This document shows positions 21,491-30,802 of a DNA stretch of 37,201 nucleotides, piece after piece; positions within the stretch are counted from its first letter, which is position 1, and each line of letters begins with the position of its first letter. A model generated the notes under the pieces. It was not told the DNA's origin and made no database searches. It was given only the letters and a program-made list of their open reading frames with translations. The translations under genes were made by a program, and so were the position numbers. The stretch comes from a virus, in the IMG/VR virus record IMGVR_UViG_3300030098_005538, positions 1 through 37,201 of that record, one strand, 5' to 3'.

Positions 21491-22265
21491 TACTGAGAGC
21501 GAATTTGGGCGCCAGTATGTTGCAAACGAGTTAGGCCGCCAACAGACAGCGCTATTTGGCCAAGGTGACCAGCCAGGGCTCCTGGAAATGTTATCCGATG
21601 CCTCTCCGGTTATTGAGGATATGCGCGCAAGCACAGCGCGATCTCAGCGGGAATCGGATCTAAGAGATATTCAGGATTTTGGACAACAATACGTTTCCGC
21701 TTTGCGAGGGGCTGACCCGGCCATGCAAAGCCTGCTTGACCAGCAACGAGCGCTCACAAGCGATCTGTACGACAGAGCTGGAGGTGTAACACCAGAACAG
21801 CGCCGTATTGCGCAGCAGGGCGCCCGTGAGGCGTCAGCAGCAAGAGGGAGGGTGATGGACAGCTCCAGCATTGCTGGAGAGCTCCTGGGACGAGAGGAGA
21901 TGCAGAGGATGAACCGGGCTGAAGCACAGCAAGCTGGAGGCAACCTTTTTGGAATGCTGGCTCAGACAGGAGCAGATCCATCGATGGCTGTCCTGGGACG
22001 AGCATCACAATCGATGCCTTACACGTTCCAAAGCGGGAACAACGCGGCAAATGCTTCGCGATTCGGCAGCCCGCAACTCTTTAACCCAGACACCGGCTTG
22101 AACATGGCTATGGCGCGCCAGGGTCAAGAAATGCAATACAATGCTGACGTGTATGGCGCCCAGCGGGCTGGGTTAGGCTCAATCATCGGTGGCGCACTTG
22201 GAGGCCTGGGCACACTTGGAGGAGGCTTTATGGGCACACCGGCAGGAATGAGAATGTTTAGTTAA
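21357..22265 (+). CDS. Internal virion protein candidate
   Basis: 302 aa, Gln/Ala/Gly rich and helical. It starts MGKPSPPPMPDRLDPGQVTG, has long helices (TDRNLQQRLVDTESEFGRQY, SALRGADPAMQSLLDQQRAL, RIAQQGAREASAARGRVMD), and ends with a glycine-rich hydrophobic segment (GLGSIIGGALGGLGTLGGG). Such proteins are ejected with the DNA in podoviruses and may insert into the host membrane. It overlaps the previous gene by 134 nt out of frame; its own frame looks coding from the start. It lies 4 bp before the next ejection protein gene. Confidence 0.65.
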   Translation: MGKPSPPPMPDRLDPGQVTGEYLFGSDFQGAQGITDRNLQQRLVDTESEFGRQYVANELGRQQTALFGQGDQPGLLEMLSDASPVIEDMRASTARSQRESDLRDIQDFGQQYVSALRGADPAMQSLLDQQRALTSDLYDRAGGVTPEQRRIAQQGAREASAARGRVMDSSSIAGELLGREEMQRMNRAEAQQAGGNLFGMLAQTGADPSMAVLGRASQSMPYTFQSGNNAANASRFGSPQLFNPDTGLNMAMARQGQEMQYNADVYGAQRAGLGSIIGGALGGLGTLGGGFMGTPAGMRMFS

Positions 22266-22269
22266 AACA

Positions 22270-24315
22270 ATGGCTAGAATTGGAGACACAGTAAACCCCG
22301 GGCTGATGCGCGCTGATACCAGCGGCATTTTGCGAGGTGCAGCAATGGGCGGCCAGGCAATTGGCCAGGGGCTCGCTAGTATGGCCAGCGGCCTGAACAA
22401 GGGCATTCAGAAGAACACAGAGCTTGATCAGCTTGTTAAGCAAACTGCCAGCCAGGCAAAGAACCTGGCGGAGTATTTGCCTGAAGGCTCTGAGTTTAAA
22501 GCAATGGCCCAGGGGGCTTCTGATTTCCTTAACGACCCGGAAAACCGGCGCAGCGAAAAGATAGCAGCTGCCAGGGCATTCGAGCCAAACCTGAAAATGG
22601 TTTCGATGAATCTGGATGCCTCGATGAGAAAGCAGGCAATGGAGATCCAAAAAAACGAAGTAGCTCGGCAAAAAAGCCAGCGCGAAGGAGCGTCTAGAGG
22701 CCTTGCCGATTTAGTGGCCTCAGAAGGAAATAGAGATGCTCTTGCAGAGATATCGATTGCTTCGATGAAAGAGCTGCAAGGAGATCCGGAAGCTACGGCT
22801 GCTTACAAGAGCTCCGCGCTTCAGGGTCTGCTAAGCATTGAGCAGTCTCAAAGAAAGTCTCCAGGATCGATCACTACGCTGTCGAAATCTGTAGATGGAT
22901 CGGAAGTTGGTCGCGAGGCTGGCAAGACTTACACGTATTCAGCGTTCCAGCAGAACGGACAAATAATACCGGGAACTGTCAGTATTACTCCGAAGGAAAG
23001 AGCCGGCGTGTTGTCACCGAAAGAGGCTTTGCAGCAAAGAGAAGCAGTGGCATCACAGGATTTTGATCAACAAGCGCAGTTTGAAATGATCGAAAAACTA
23101 CCAGACAGGGAGTTGGCTGCGTCTACCTATGTAGAAGCGTTAGATTTACTTAACGAGAAAGGCAGAAACAAAACCTATCAAGGAATGGGAGCCGAGCTAG
23201 TGGTTAAGGTGAACCAACTAGGGGCGGCTTTAGGTATCGACGAAGCAAAAATCAAAGCGGCAAAAGGAGAGCGGCTGATTCAGATTTTTGGAGACGAGGT
23301 AATGAAGCAGATCAACAAGACGAAGGGTGCTGTTTCTGAGAAAGAGATGAAATATTTTGCTTTGATTTCTCCCGGCTTGAACAAGCAAGGCAAAGTCAAC
23401 AGGGACGTAATGCTGAAGCAGCTGAAGTTCCTTCAAAGGGAAATTAAGGTTGGCACTTTGGTTAGGAACATGCGCAACGAAGGCAAAACTGTTAGTGAGA
23501 TTGCAAAAGCAGTTGGGGACTTCCGCATGGAAAACCTTGTTGTTCCTCTTGCTGAGATGCAGCGAGTAATAGATGCAGCCGAAGCGAAAACTACGCCTGC
23601 CAAGTCGAAGCGACAGGTTAGCCAGGATGCGATGAAAATGCTCCAGGGGATACGGGCGGGCAACCCTACACAAGCCGCGCCAGCGCCACCACAGATGCCT
23701 CCTGAGCAGGGATCAAGCCCCGTGGCGCCCACCGCTCCTGCACAACCACAGCCCGGCCCTACAGGGGCCACACAGCCTGCCAGCAGCCAGTTTAACGTCT
23801 TAACTGTGCCACGCGACACAGCAGCGGCCCGGTTGGCTTTGAAAGACGCACAGCACGTTGTATCGACAGATTTCAATAGTGGAGCAGAAGGCAAACGTGC
23901 GCCGGCTCCTGGCATCGAAATAGTGGTTCCGAGAAACGCTACCCCGCAAATAGTCCAAGCCGCCAAAGATTATCTATCGCAGACTGAAAACTTCATGCGC
24001 AGTCGCGGCGTAAAAACCGCGATTCGCAAGACCGGCAAAAACAAGGACGGCATCCTTTACAAGGGCGCAACGCCTCGGTTTATTTACACTGAGCCATTCT
24101 TTAAAAGTGACGCGGCTTCCCGCAAAGCGATTGAAAAAGACGGCGCCGGATACGCACAGATTTTAGCAAACACGTTAGGGAGGCTTCCTGGAGTTAGCTT
24201 TATTCCTCCTCACAAGAAAAACGACAAAGGCGCCGCAATTCGCGGCACCAACATTAATGAGCAGGACTGGTCGATGAGGCACGTCATTCCTCATTTGCTA
24301 AATCTCAAAGGTTAA
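22270..24315 (+). CDS. Internal virion protein with a C-terminal amidase-like domain
   Basis: 681 aa. The first 470 residues are helical (GQGLASMASGLNKGIQKNTE, EMIEKLPDRELAASTYVEAL) and include KGAVSEKEMKYF at about 352-363. A Pro/Ala/Gln linker (about 475-505) leads to a C-terminal domain from about 508 with motifs PGIEIVVPRNATPQIVQAA, FIYTEPFF and SFIPPHKKNDKGA (H648). These motifs occur in a phage-specific domain similar to N-acetylmuramoyl-L-alanine amidases, which may loosen peptidoglycan during genome ejection. The amidase assignment is from recalled pattern only and metal ligands are not fully identified. Confidence 0.6.
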   Translation: MARIGDTVNPGLMRADTSGILRGAAMGGQAIGQGLASMASGLNKGIQKNTELDQLVKQTASQAKNLAEYLPEGSEFKAMAQGASDFLNDPENRRSEKIAAARAFEPNLKMVSMNLDASMRKQAMEIQKNEVARQKSQREGASRGLADLVASEGNRDALAEISIASMKELQGDPEATAAYKSSALQGLLSIEQSQRKSPGSITTLSKSVDGSEVGREAGKTYTYSAFQQNGQIIPGTVSITPKERAGVLSPKEALQQREAVASQDFDQQAQFEMIEKLPDRELAASTYVEALDLLNEKGRNKTYQGMGAELVVKVNQLGAALGIDEAKIKAAKGERLIQIFGDEVMKQINKTKGAVSEKEMKYFALISPGLNKQGKVNRDVMLKQLKFLQREIKVGTLVRNMRNEGKTVSEIAKAVGDFRMENLVVPLAEMQRVIDAAEAKTTPAKSKRQVSQDAMKMLQGIRAGNPTQAAPAPPQMPPEQGSSPVAPTAPAQPQPGPTGATQPASSQFNVLTVPRDTAAARLALKDAQHVVSTDFNSGAEGKRAPAPGIEIVVPRNATPQIVQAAKDYLSQTENFMRSRGVKTAIRKTGKNKDGILYKGATPRFIYTEPFFKSDAASRKAIEKDGAGYAQILANTLGRLPGVSFIPPHKKNDKGAAIRGTNINEQDWSMRHVIPHLLNLKG

Positions 24316-24321
24316 CTAGCT

Positions 24322-27300
24322 GTGTCAACCGAAGCTGCTGCACTAGAAGAGTTGCAATCTGCTGGACTAGTGTTTCCAGACGGATCTTTGACCCAACGTG
24401 GTGAATTTGAAGCCAACCTGGCTGACTACCAATTTTCTGATCAAGAGCTAACCACTTTCCGGGATTTTTATGACCGAGGATTAATTCTTGAAGATTTAAG
24501 CCAAACTGAAGAAGGACGCATTTTTGGCATGTCCAGGGAAGAGGTCCTGGACGAAGGAGAGGAGACCTTTGCCCGTTGGTATAAACTGGGAGGCTGGGAA
24601 GAACACACTGACGAGATTGCAATGCGCGACCCGGAAACAGGTGAGCGCCTGCCTTTTATTGCTGGGCCTACATCAAAGTCTGTAGTCAGCGAATCAATCA
24701 AAGGATTAGCTACAGAAGTAATTCCTAGTGCGGTTCAAGGAGCCGGGCTTATGGCGCGATCCATGAAGCCTGATTTCCTTTCCAAAATTGACGACACTCT
24801 AGGCAAGGTCACTCTTTTTGATCTACCGATATTGGCGCCAATCTATCCAGGGGCTGCGCTTGGATACGTTGAGCGAAAAGCCAGAGAGAAGGCCGGGCTT
24901 ACCTTGGACGAGTTCAATGAACTTGCTGACGACCTAGCGCTAGCGACATCTGGAAAACTTGTCGCTGGGATGGCCCGGAATCAGGTGTGGCTAGCAAGAG
25001 GGATTGAATTACAAGAAGCCTTTCTCGCTAAAAAGATGATGGGGGACAGCGAGGAGGCAGAAGACGCATACATCAAAGCGCTTTTTAACTTTGAGAAAGG
25101 GCTACAGGAAATCGAAGACCTTGATGCAGCCGAAGGCATGATGATGGGGCAAGCCTTCCTGGACATTTTTAAGCCTTTTGACGATCGCACCGAAGACGAA
25201 AAGCTTTCGGAGATTGCCAGAGTTGGAGAGTTAGTAAGGACTAAACGCGAGCGGTTTGACGACGACACGCTGGAGGAGTTTGAAAAGCACCAGGACAACC
25301 TTTCGCAATTTGTTGAGATAAGCGCTCCAATCACGCCACTTGCTTCAGTTGGATTAAGGCTTGGTGCGTCTACCGCTAAGAAAGGGATGAAAATCTCTAA
25401 AGAAATTGCGAAGAAGCAAGCGCAGTTGAGCATGACGCAGCGCATGATTGATAGGGGAGCGTTTGCGACTCCTTACGTCAGAAAAGGAGAGACTGTGTTG
25501 CCGACAGGCTCCCAAGGTCTAAAAACCAGAGCCGCCAAGCTTACTGAAGAAATCGGCGCACTAAATCAAAAGGCTGGAAAGATCGACGCTCAAACTGGAG
25601 TGGCAGGCGCGGTTAAAGATGCAGCGCGAAACGCCGGCTACGCAACTAGGAATTGGTTTGCAGGAACAAAAATGGGCCAAGGGTTGGCAGTGGCAGCACG
25701 AAAGGGAAGTGAGTTTGTTGACGATTCACCCCGACTAGCAAAAGGACTTAGAACTATAACCCGGGCTGGCAGATATGGAGGCTTTGCTGTGGCAGCTGGC
25801 GGCGGAGGGCTGGCCATGCTTGGATCCGGAGGAGCATTGGCGCCTATTGCAGGACTTGCCGTAGGCTTAGGCACTTTGCCTGCGCGCTACAATATTTTGC
25901 GAGCCGCATTCCTGACCATGCGAGACATGGGTGCTGAAGCATTGCGTCGAAAAGGGTCGATGCCGTATTGGAAGCGAGTCGCAGAGGACACCAGCAAAAA
26001 TGCTTTGGCTCGAAAAGGAGCTCTGGCAATGGACCTTTTCCGAGTTCCCGCGCGTGTAGCGTCTCGTGGAGCCGAGGCAGCAGCAAAAGGAATCATTGCA
26101 GAGACACCATTTTCGATGATTGGTGGTCTACACCTGGGAGCGGAAGCCTGGGCGGCAGATGCGATTTCTGAAGGTGTTGTGCTTGGATCTCCAGGGATTG
26201 TCCGGGGGATGGTTTATGGTGCTGGAGGAATGCCAGCAGTGGCCAAGAAAGCTGAGTTCGACAAACTGGCTATGGCTGACGCAGCAGAGATGCGCAGGAA
26301 CTTAGACGGTCAAGCGCAGCAAGATGCTTTTGACAGGCTACCTAGAGACATACGGCGGCAGCTAGGTGTCTACTCTGCAGTGTTCCCGGACATCGATTGG
26401 TATTTAGATACTGAGGGGGTTGATTCTTCTTGGGACAAACACACAGGGAAGTTGACCATTGCAGTCAACTCTGCAGATCCTCTAGGTGCTTTAATAGGCC
26501 ACGAAGTAGCTCACAGCTTGCACGACCGGGGTCTGGCCGATCTTGTGGTCGAAGAGTTAGTAGGTGACGGCGGGGCGCTGCGCATGACAAAGGAGCAATA
26601 CTTGCGAGCAAGAAGAGCAGAGCAGGACCAGGCGCGAGTTAATGAAAAAGGAGAAGTTGTTTTGCCTTCAGAGGCGCAAATCGTGGCAGAGCGCGATGCA
26701 AGGCGCACAGATGAGGAAGGCGTCATCGTTATTCCAACCGATCCTGACGAAGCCGGCCTGGGAGACACAATGCCTGACGTGCTGCCTCTTACTCCTGAAG
26801 CGCAGGAGTTTAAGCGCCGCTACGAAGAGCGGTCAGGAGAGCTACTTGATGAGCCGGATCTTGCGCTTGAATACTTTGCGGACACAGTGGGGGCTAGCTT
26901 GTCCAGGAGCCGTCAAAAGCTCCAGGAGTATGCTCAACGCAATCCGATTGTAAGGGGCTTAGTTGACGGAGTGTTTAACAAGTTTGCCTTTGGCCGAGAG
27001 TTTCTTTTGCGCAGTGGAGTAATGTTCGACCGCTACGGAAACCCAATCAAAGGCCAGGGCGTGTTGGGTGTGTTTCAGCAAAGCCCTAGCTTGAGTCGAG
27101 TTGTAGAAACTTACTTGCGCGAAAACACAGGAAGGCTGCCTGAAAATGTGCCAGATTCAGCGGCTAAACGAGCGCGAGAAAAAGCCGACATTCTCACTAC
27201 AGAAGAAGAGCAAGCAGCCATTAAGGACAACATTGTCGACTACGTGACAGACAAAGATGGCAACGTCAAATTTCTGCCAGACGGAACGCCAGTAGGCTGG

Positions 27301-30300
27301 GATGAAGAAACGTGGAAGGCGCGCCAAACTGCCGGCAAAACAATCATCCAGGAGATTGCTGAAAAGTATGGAGTTAGTGGTGTGATCTTTAAGAACGGAG
27401 AAAGGTCTTACCGGCTTACCAGGACGCAATGGGACGAGGTGTTGCGGAAACTTTCTGAGTCAGGCTGGTATAACCGAGTGCAGCTAAAAATCTTCGAGCA
27501 GATGATTGACGCTGTGCAGCGCGAAGATGGTGACCAGTTTTTGCTGCATTATCATCCGGTCTATTCGACTGACAGAAGAGGAGGAAAACGAGTCCCCAGG
27601 AATGGACGATTTTCGAAGCTAAAAAAAGGAGTGCCTTACGACATAACGGTAAGCAGCAAAGGCAATATGCTCTTCCGGGTTGTGGACGTAGATAAGCTGG
27701 CAAACAACGCAGAAAAAGCGTTCAACACAAAGCTAGGCCAACAGCTCTACAACAATACCAGGGACATTATGAATGACCTGGAGACCCTGGCTAAAAACCA
27801 CAAAGCAGGGAAAAGTAACGTCGACCATTTTGGCAGCCAGGACCGCGTCAACTTCCTGAATGCCATCATGGGCATTCTTAACAAAGAGCACGAAGCAAAG
27901 AACCCGCTGTTTGAGCAGCCGGTGTTCAGGAACTTCCGCAACAAAACCAACGCAACAGACAGCGTTCGGCTTGATCGAATCAACCGGGCTCGCATTGGTA
28001 GGACTCAAGCTCTACCATTTAGGTTTGATGAGTGGCGCAAGAACATGATGCCTGGGCCAGCAGATGCGGCAAATCAGCAAAGCGATGCCCAAGCAGACGA
28101 CATCCGGAGAATGCCGGCCAAACCGGAATGGGTGGGCAATCCTCCCACATTCTTTGACCCGGCAGAGCCGGTTGTCTCAGTCGAGAACCAGCCCGGATTT
28201 AATTCGCAAATCCTCCGGGGACTGCACACAGCAAGTAAATCTGTGCAGCGAGCTTTTTTCCAAGAAATAGAAGAGGCCTTGGCTCACGACAAGTCCGGTG
28301 ACGTGATAGCTCACGAGATGGGTTTGGCTGGGTTGCTCGGCCCGGAAGGACTAAAGACAGCGGAGCCGGCCCCGAGCGTCTACGTTAACAAAAGCGGCAA
28401 AGTTGAGGTGAACCAAGCCGTCCAGGTTGGAGGGTTTGTCTCTCAAGAAGCGGCAGAACTCTATGCCCTGATCCGCGGCTACTACACCTACCAGGAAGCT
28501 GTAGCCGGTTACAATCCGGTCGAAGGTGGAGACAAAGCTGGGGCTCAATACCGCCTGGGCCGAGCTCTTAAAACAAAGGGTGAGGTGACTGGGGTAATGC
28601 AGACAATAAAAAAAGAGCTGCGAGAGGCCGGGATCAAGCAGCGCAAGGCCGCTGAGGATTTTGCCTTTTATCCTACACCGGAAGGGTTTAGACTTGTTCA
28701 CCTTGGCTTTAACGAGGCCATCACTCCAGCCATTCGGGACGCAGCGTTTGACGCAGTAATGGAGTATGTCAATCTTGACGCTTGGGGTGAGTTTGATACC
28801 GACACATTTTACGAGTTCAATAACTGGACAACAGAAGACATAGAAGAATATGGAGAAGTCATCAAAGCAGCCCCAGGGGGTGAATATTTTAGGCAAGCGA
28901 TCCGGGAAAAAGCGGCTGCCCTCGGACGACCCAATATACTCACAGGGGTGGACCGTAGGGTCGGCACCAATCTTCAGGGAGTCTACGAAAAGTATTCCGA
29001 GGCCCTCGGACTCGGACGACCAGGACGACAACCTGCCAGAAGGTTCAAAGACCAAGGGTCTTTAAAACAGGAAGAGATTGGGCCTGAGGCCATCCCGGTT
29101 CGCTACAAGACTCACCGGACAGGGGAGCGAGTCCTTGATAAGGACGGTAAGTTCAAGCCGATTGAGGTTCCTTACAGGCTTACTGAGGGGCCGTTTGTAG
29201 ACGAACCCCACCCGGCACCCAGGGATTCGACCATAGACTACTTAGAGGACGGGAACAGGCATTACGAACTTACCGACCCCGCCAAAAACAGGCTTCGCGA
29301 GCTAGCAGAGAACGGATCAATCGATCACGCTGCAGACCTTCTTGTTGAGGAAGCCACTAGGGCCTTGGAAATACCGGAGATTGCATCCGGGCTGGGTTGG
29401 TATTCTAGGATGCGGGAGAAGCTGGGTGGCGCCCTGGGGGACTTCTTTGACATTTTCACTCAATTTCTGGGAGCCACGTCTGCCAAGACCCCGGTAGAAA
29501 CGAACTTTAGTCAGTCGGTGGACGTTCTTGACCAGTACCAGAAAGGCAAGTTTGAGGAGACTATCCCCGCTTACCTGGAACTGCGCAGTGCTATGAAGGA
29601 AGGGATTGAGGCCACTCGGGAGCTGCTGATCAGGGAAGGGATAAAACCCAAAGGCAGGACGTTGTCGACGCTAGGAGATGATTACATTGAAGCAAAAAAC
29701 CTGATGCCAAGGCAGCACAACGGGGCACTGTTCAATTCTAATGGCAACGCAGTTCTGAAGGTGTTAGCCGGTGTTTGGTTCCAAGAGGTCGAAGCACCCA
29801 AAACACCTCAGTTCGCGATGAACCTTTTTGGAACATCCCTTCGGGCAACCATCGATGTCTGGGCCGCCCGGACGTTGCGCAGAATCTTTCACCGAGGCAC
29901 CCAGCGTTGGAGAATTCAACCTGAGTCTGAAACGGGAGTGAACAACATCGATTTTGCGCTCGGACAGATGGTCTTTGCCAGGGCTGCAGAGAGATTGAAG
30001 ATGTCTCCGGACGACCTCCAGGCTTTGATCTGGTTTGCAGAGAAAGATATCTGGTCAAAAAATGGCTGGACCGGAGAGATAGGAGCTTTTAAGGGAAGCT
30101 TCGATGCTGCAGCGGAGGTCTACTTTCCCGCCGGGAGAGGACCTCGCAGACTTGATCACGCACGCAATATTATGACGTTTCTACAAAAGCGCAGACTCGT
30201 AGAGCACGATGACACTCTGCCTCCTGCGCAAAATAAAAAGGAGGCCGACCTCCGCAAAAACCATGAGAAAGAACTACGGAAAGCAGAGACCCAGCCGGGA

Positions 30301-30345
30301 GTCCAAGAGTGGCTTGTCGAAGCTGGAACAGAAAAAGTTCGTTGA
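24322..30345 (+). CDS. 2007-aa ejected or internal virion protein with HExxH motif
   Basis: 2007 aa from a GTG at 24322. Helical N-terminal part; a Gly/Ala-rich hydrophobic segment at about 487-521 (GGGGLAMLGSGGALAPIAGL) may enter the membrane. A metallopeptidase-like site is LIGHEVAHSLHD (H727, E728, H731), with a candidate third ligand E850 in LALEYFADTVG, after an acidic insert. Mixed regions follow. A conserved C-terminal domain at about 1700-1950 (FLGATSAKTPVETNF, then PQFAMNLFGTSLRATIDVWA) resembles a domain found in other giant phage proteins and as stand-alone proteins (DUF7178-like, possibly helix-hairpin-helix). Giant proteins in this position are ejected into the host cell. Enzymatic roles are inferred. 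Confidence 0.65.
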   Translation: MSTEAAALEELQSAGLVFPDGSLTQRGEFEANLADYQFSDQELTTFRDFYDRGLILEDLSQTEEGRIFGMSREEVLDEGEETFARWYKLGGWEEHTDEIAMRDPETGERLPFIAGPTSKSVVSESIKGLATEVIPSAVQGAGLMARSMKPDFLSKIDDTLGKVTLFDLPILAPIYPGAALGYVERKAREKAGLTLDEFNELADDLALATSGKLVAGMARNQVWLARGIELQEAFLAKKMMGDSEEAEDAYIKALFNFEKGLQEIEDLDAAEGMMMGQAFLDIFKPFDDRTEDEKLSEIARVGELVRTKRERFDDDTLEEFEKHQDNLSQFVEISAPITPLASVGLRLGASTAKKGMKISKEIAKKQAQLSMTQRMIDRGAFATPYVRKGETVLPTGSQGLKTRAAKLTEEIGALNQKAGKIDAQTGVAGAVKDAARNAGYATRNWFAGTKMGQGLAVAARKGSEFVDDSPRLAKGLRTITRAGRYGGFAVAAGGGGLAMLGSGGALAPIAGLAVGLGTLPARYNILRAAFLTMRDMGAEALRRKGSMPYWKRVAEDTSKNALARKGALAMDLFRVPARVASRGAEAAAKGIIAETPFSMIGGLHLGAEAWAADAISEGVVLGSPGIVRGMVYGAGGMPAVAKKAEFDKLAMADAAEMRRNLDGQAQQDAFDRLPRDIRRQLGVYSAVFPDIDWYLDTEGVDSSWDKHTGKLTIAVNSADPLGALIGHEVAHSLHDRGLADLVVEELVGDGGALRMTKEQYLRARRAEQDQARVNEKGEVVLPSEAQIVAERDARRTDEEGVIVIPTDPDEAGLGDTMPDVLPLTPEAQEFKRRYEERSGELLDEPDLALEYFADTVGASLSRSRQKLQEYAQRNPIVRGLVDGVFNKFAFGREFLLRSGVMFDRYGNPIKGQGVLGVFQQSPSLSRVVETYLRENTGRLPENVPDSAAKRAREKADILTTEEEQAAIKDNIVDYVTDKDGNVKFLPDGTPVGWDEETWKARQTAGKTIIQEIAEKYGVSGVIFKNGERSYRLTRTQWDEVLRKLSESGWYNRVQLKIFEQMIDAVQREDGDQFLLHYHPVYSTDRRGGKRVPRNGRFSKLKKGVPYDITVSSKGNMLFRVVDVDKLANNAEKAFNTKLGQQLYNNTRDIMNDLETLAKNHKAGKSNVDHFGSQDRVNFLNAIMGILNKEHEAKNPLFEQPVFRNFRNKTNATDSVRLDRINRARIGRTQALPFRFDEWRKNMMPGPADAANQQSDAQADDIRRMPAKPEWVGNPPTFFDPAEPVVSVENQPGFNSQILRGLHTASKSVQRAFFQEIEEALAHDKSGDVIAHEMGLAGLLGPEGLKTAEPAPSVYVNKSGKVEVNQAVQVGGFVSQEAAELYALIRGYYTYQEAVAGYNPVEGGDKAGAQYRLGRALKTKGEVTGVMQTIKKELREAGIKQRKAAEDFAFYPTPEGFRLVHLGFNEAITPAIRDAAFDAVMEYVNLDAWGEFDTDTFYEFNNWTTEDIEEYGEVIKAAPGGEYFRQAIREKAAALGRPNILTGVDRRVGTNLQGVYEKYSEALGLGRPGRQPARRFKDQGSLKQEEIGPEAIPVRYKTHRTGERVLDKDGKFKPIEVPYRLTEGPFVDEPHPAPRDSTIDYLEDGNRHYELTDPAKNRLRELAENGSIDHAADLLVEEATRALEIPEIASGLGWYSRMREKLGGALGDFFDIFTQFLGATSAKTPVETNFSQSVDVLDQYQKGKFEETIPAYLELRSAMKEGIEATRELLIREGIKPKGRTLSTLGDDYIEAKNLMPRQHNGALFNSNGNAVLKVLAGVWFQEVEAPKTPQFAMNLFGTSLRATIDVWAARTLRRIFHRGTQRWRIQPESETGVNNIDFALGQMVFARAAERLKMSPDDLQALIWFAEKDIWSKNGWTGEIGAFKGSFDAAAEVYFPAGRGPRRLDHARNIMTFLQKRRLVEHDDTLPPAQNKKEADLRKNHEKELRKAETQPGVQEWLVEAGTEKVR

Positions 30346-30475
30346 GCTGGCTCGAGCGGCATCTCAGGAGCATACAGCTGATCCCGTGGACGCTGTTCTA
30401 GAGGAGGCTTTTGCTCGCGTGGCGTCTCGTCAGAGAAGACGCAAGAACGCTCCGATGCCAAAGTGGAGCTTGTAG
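30263..30475 (+). CDS. Small basic protein overlapping the 2007-aa gene
   Basis: 70 aa from ATG at 30263 (an earlier start at 30209 lies deeper in the preceding gene). It overlaps the giant gene by 83 nt in another frame. It is very basic (MRKNYGKQRPSRESKSG, ASRQRRRKNAPMPKWSL), with a helical KSGLSKLEQKKFVELARAA stretch that resembles the repeat unit of the 66-aa protein at 17394. No family is recognised. It is the last gene of the structural run and may be a minor virion or DNA-binding protein. Confidence 0.45.
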   Translation: MRKNYGKQRPSRESKSGLSKLEQKKFVELARAASQEHTADPVDAVLEEAFARVASRQRRRKNAPMPKWSL

Positions 30476-30509
30476 GCAAGCCCGCATTCCTGCCGCTTAG
30501 CCGATCTTT

Positions 30510-30535
30510 TTTCGCTGTTTGTAAAAAAAGCGAAA
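30510..30535. terminator. AT-rich hairpin between convergent genes
   Basis: TTTCGCT (30510-30516) and AGCGAAA (30529-30535) form a 7-bp stem with a 12-nt loop rich in A. It lies 35 bp after the last structural gene and at the end of the minus-strand HTH gene. T-runs are adjacent to or within the structure but not cleanly after the stem, so it is a weak candidate for a bidirectional terminator. Confidence 0.35.
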
Positions 30536-30754
30536 TTAATTCATTTCTGACGGATTATCCGGCAACGATTCCAGCCAGGCATCCAAACTCTCTTTAGAAA
30601 TAAGCCGGCGCTTTCGTCCTGTTACCCCATTCCCGGAAGTATACAGCTTGGCCCTAATGTTGCCCCGCTGCATTTCCCGTTGAATTGTTCTCTCTCCCAG
30701 GCCGCAGTAGACTACGGCATCCTTTACTGAAAACCAGGCAGGTTGTGCGCTCAT
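30536..30754 (-). CDS. Small HTH protein, excisionase candidate
   Basis: 72 aa from ATG at 30754; a GTG at 30763 would add three residues. The core (WFSVKDAVVYCGLGERTIQR, then EMQRGNIRAKL and RRLISKESLDAWLESLP) fits the HTH_17/excisionase winged-helix layout: helix, turn, recognition helix, short wing, final helix. It follows the integrase by 48 bp on the same strand and is probably co-transcribed. Its position next to integrase suggests a recombination directionality factor, but a regulator is also possible. Confidence 0.6.
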   Translation of the reverse strand: MSAQPAWFSVKDAVVYCGLGERTIQREMQRGNIRAKLYTSGNGVTGRKRRLISKESLDAWLESLPDNPSEMN

Positions 30755-30802
30755 GGACGCCACAATGCGCCCAGACTAAACCCGGAGGAAGAATTATTTT
30801 AC

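Noticed and set aside
23433-23966. A 177-aa open frame antisense to the 681-aa internal protein
   Set aside because: Gly/Ala/Cys-rich translation of the Pro/Gln linker region; a shadow frame.
28351-29055. A 234-aa open frame on the minus strand
   Set aside because: It lies fully antisense within the 2007-aa gene, whose own frame is uninterrupted and coding-like; composition of the antisense product is atypical.
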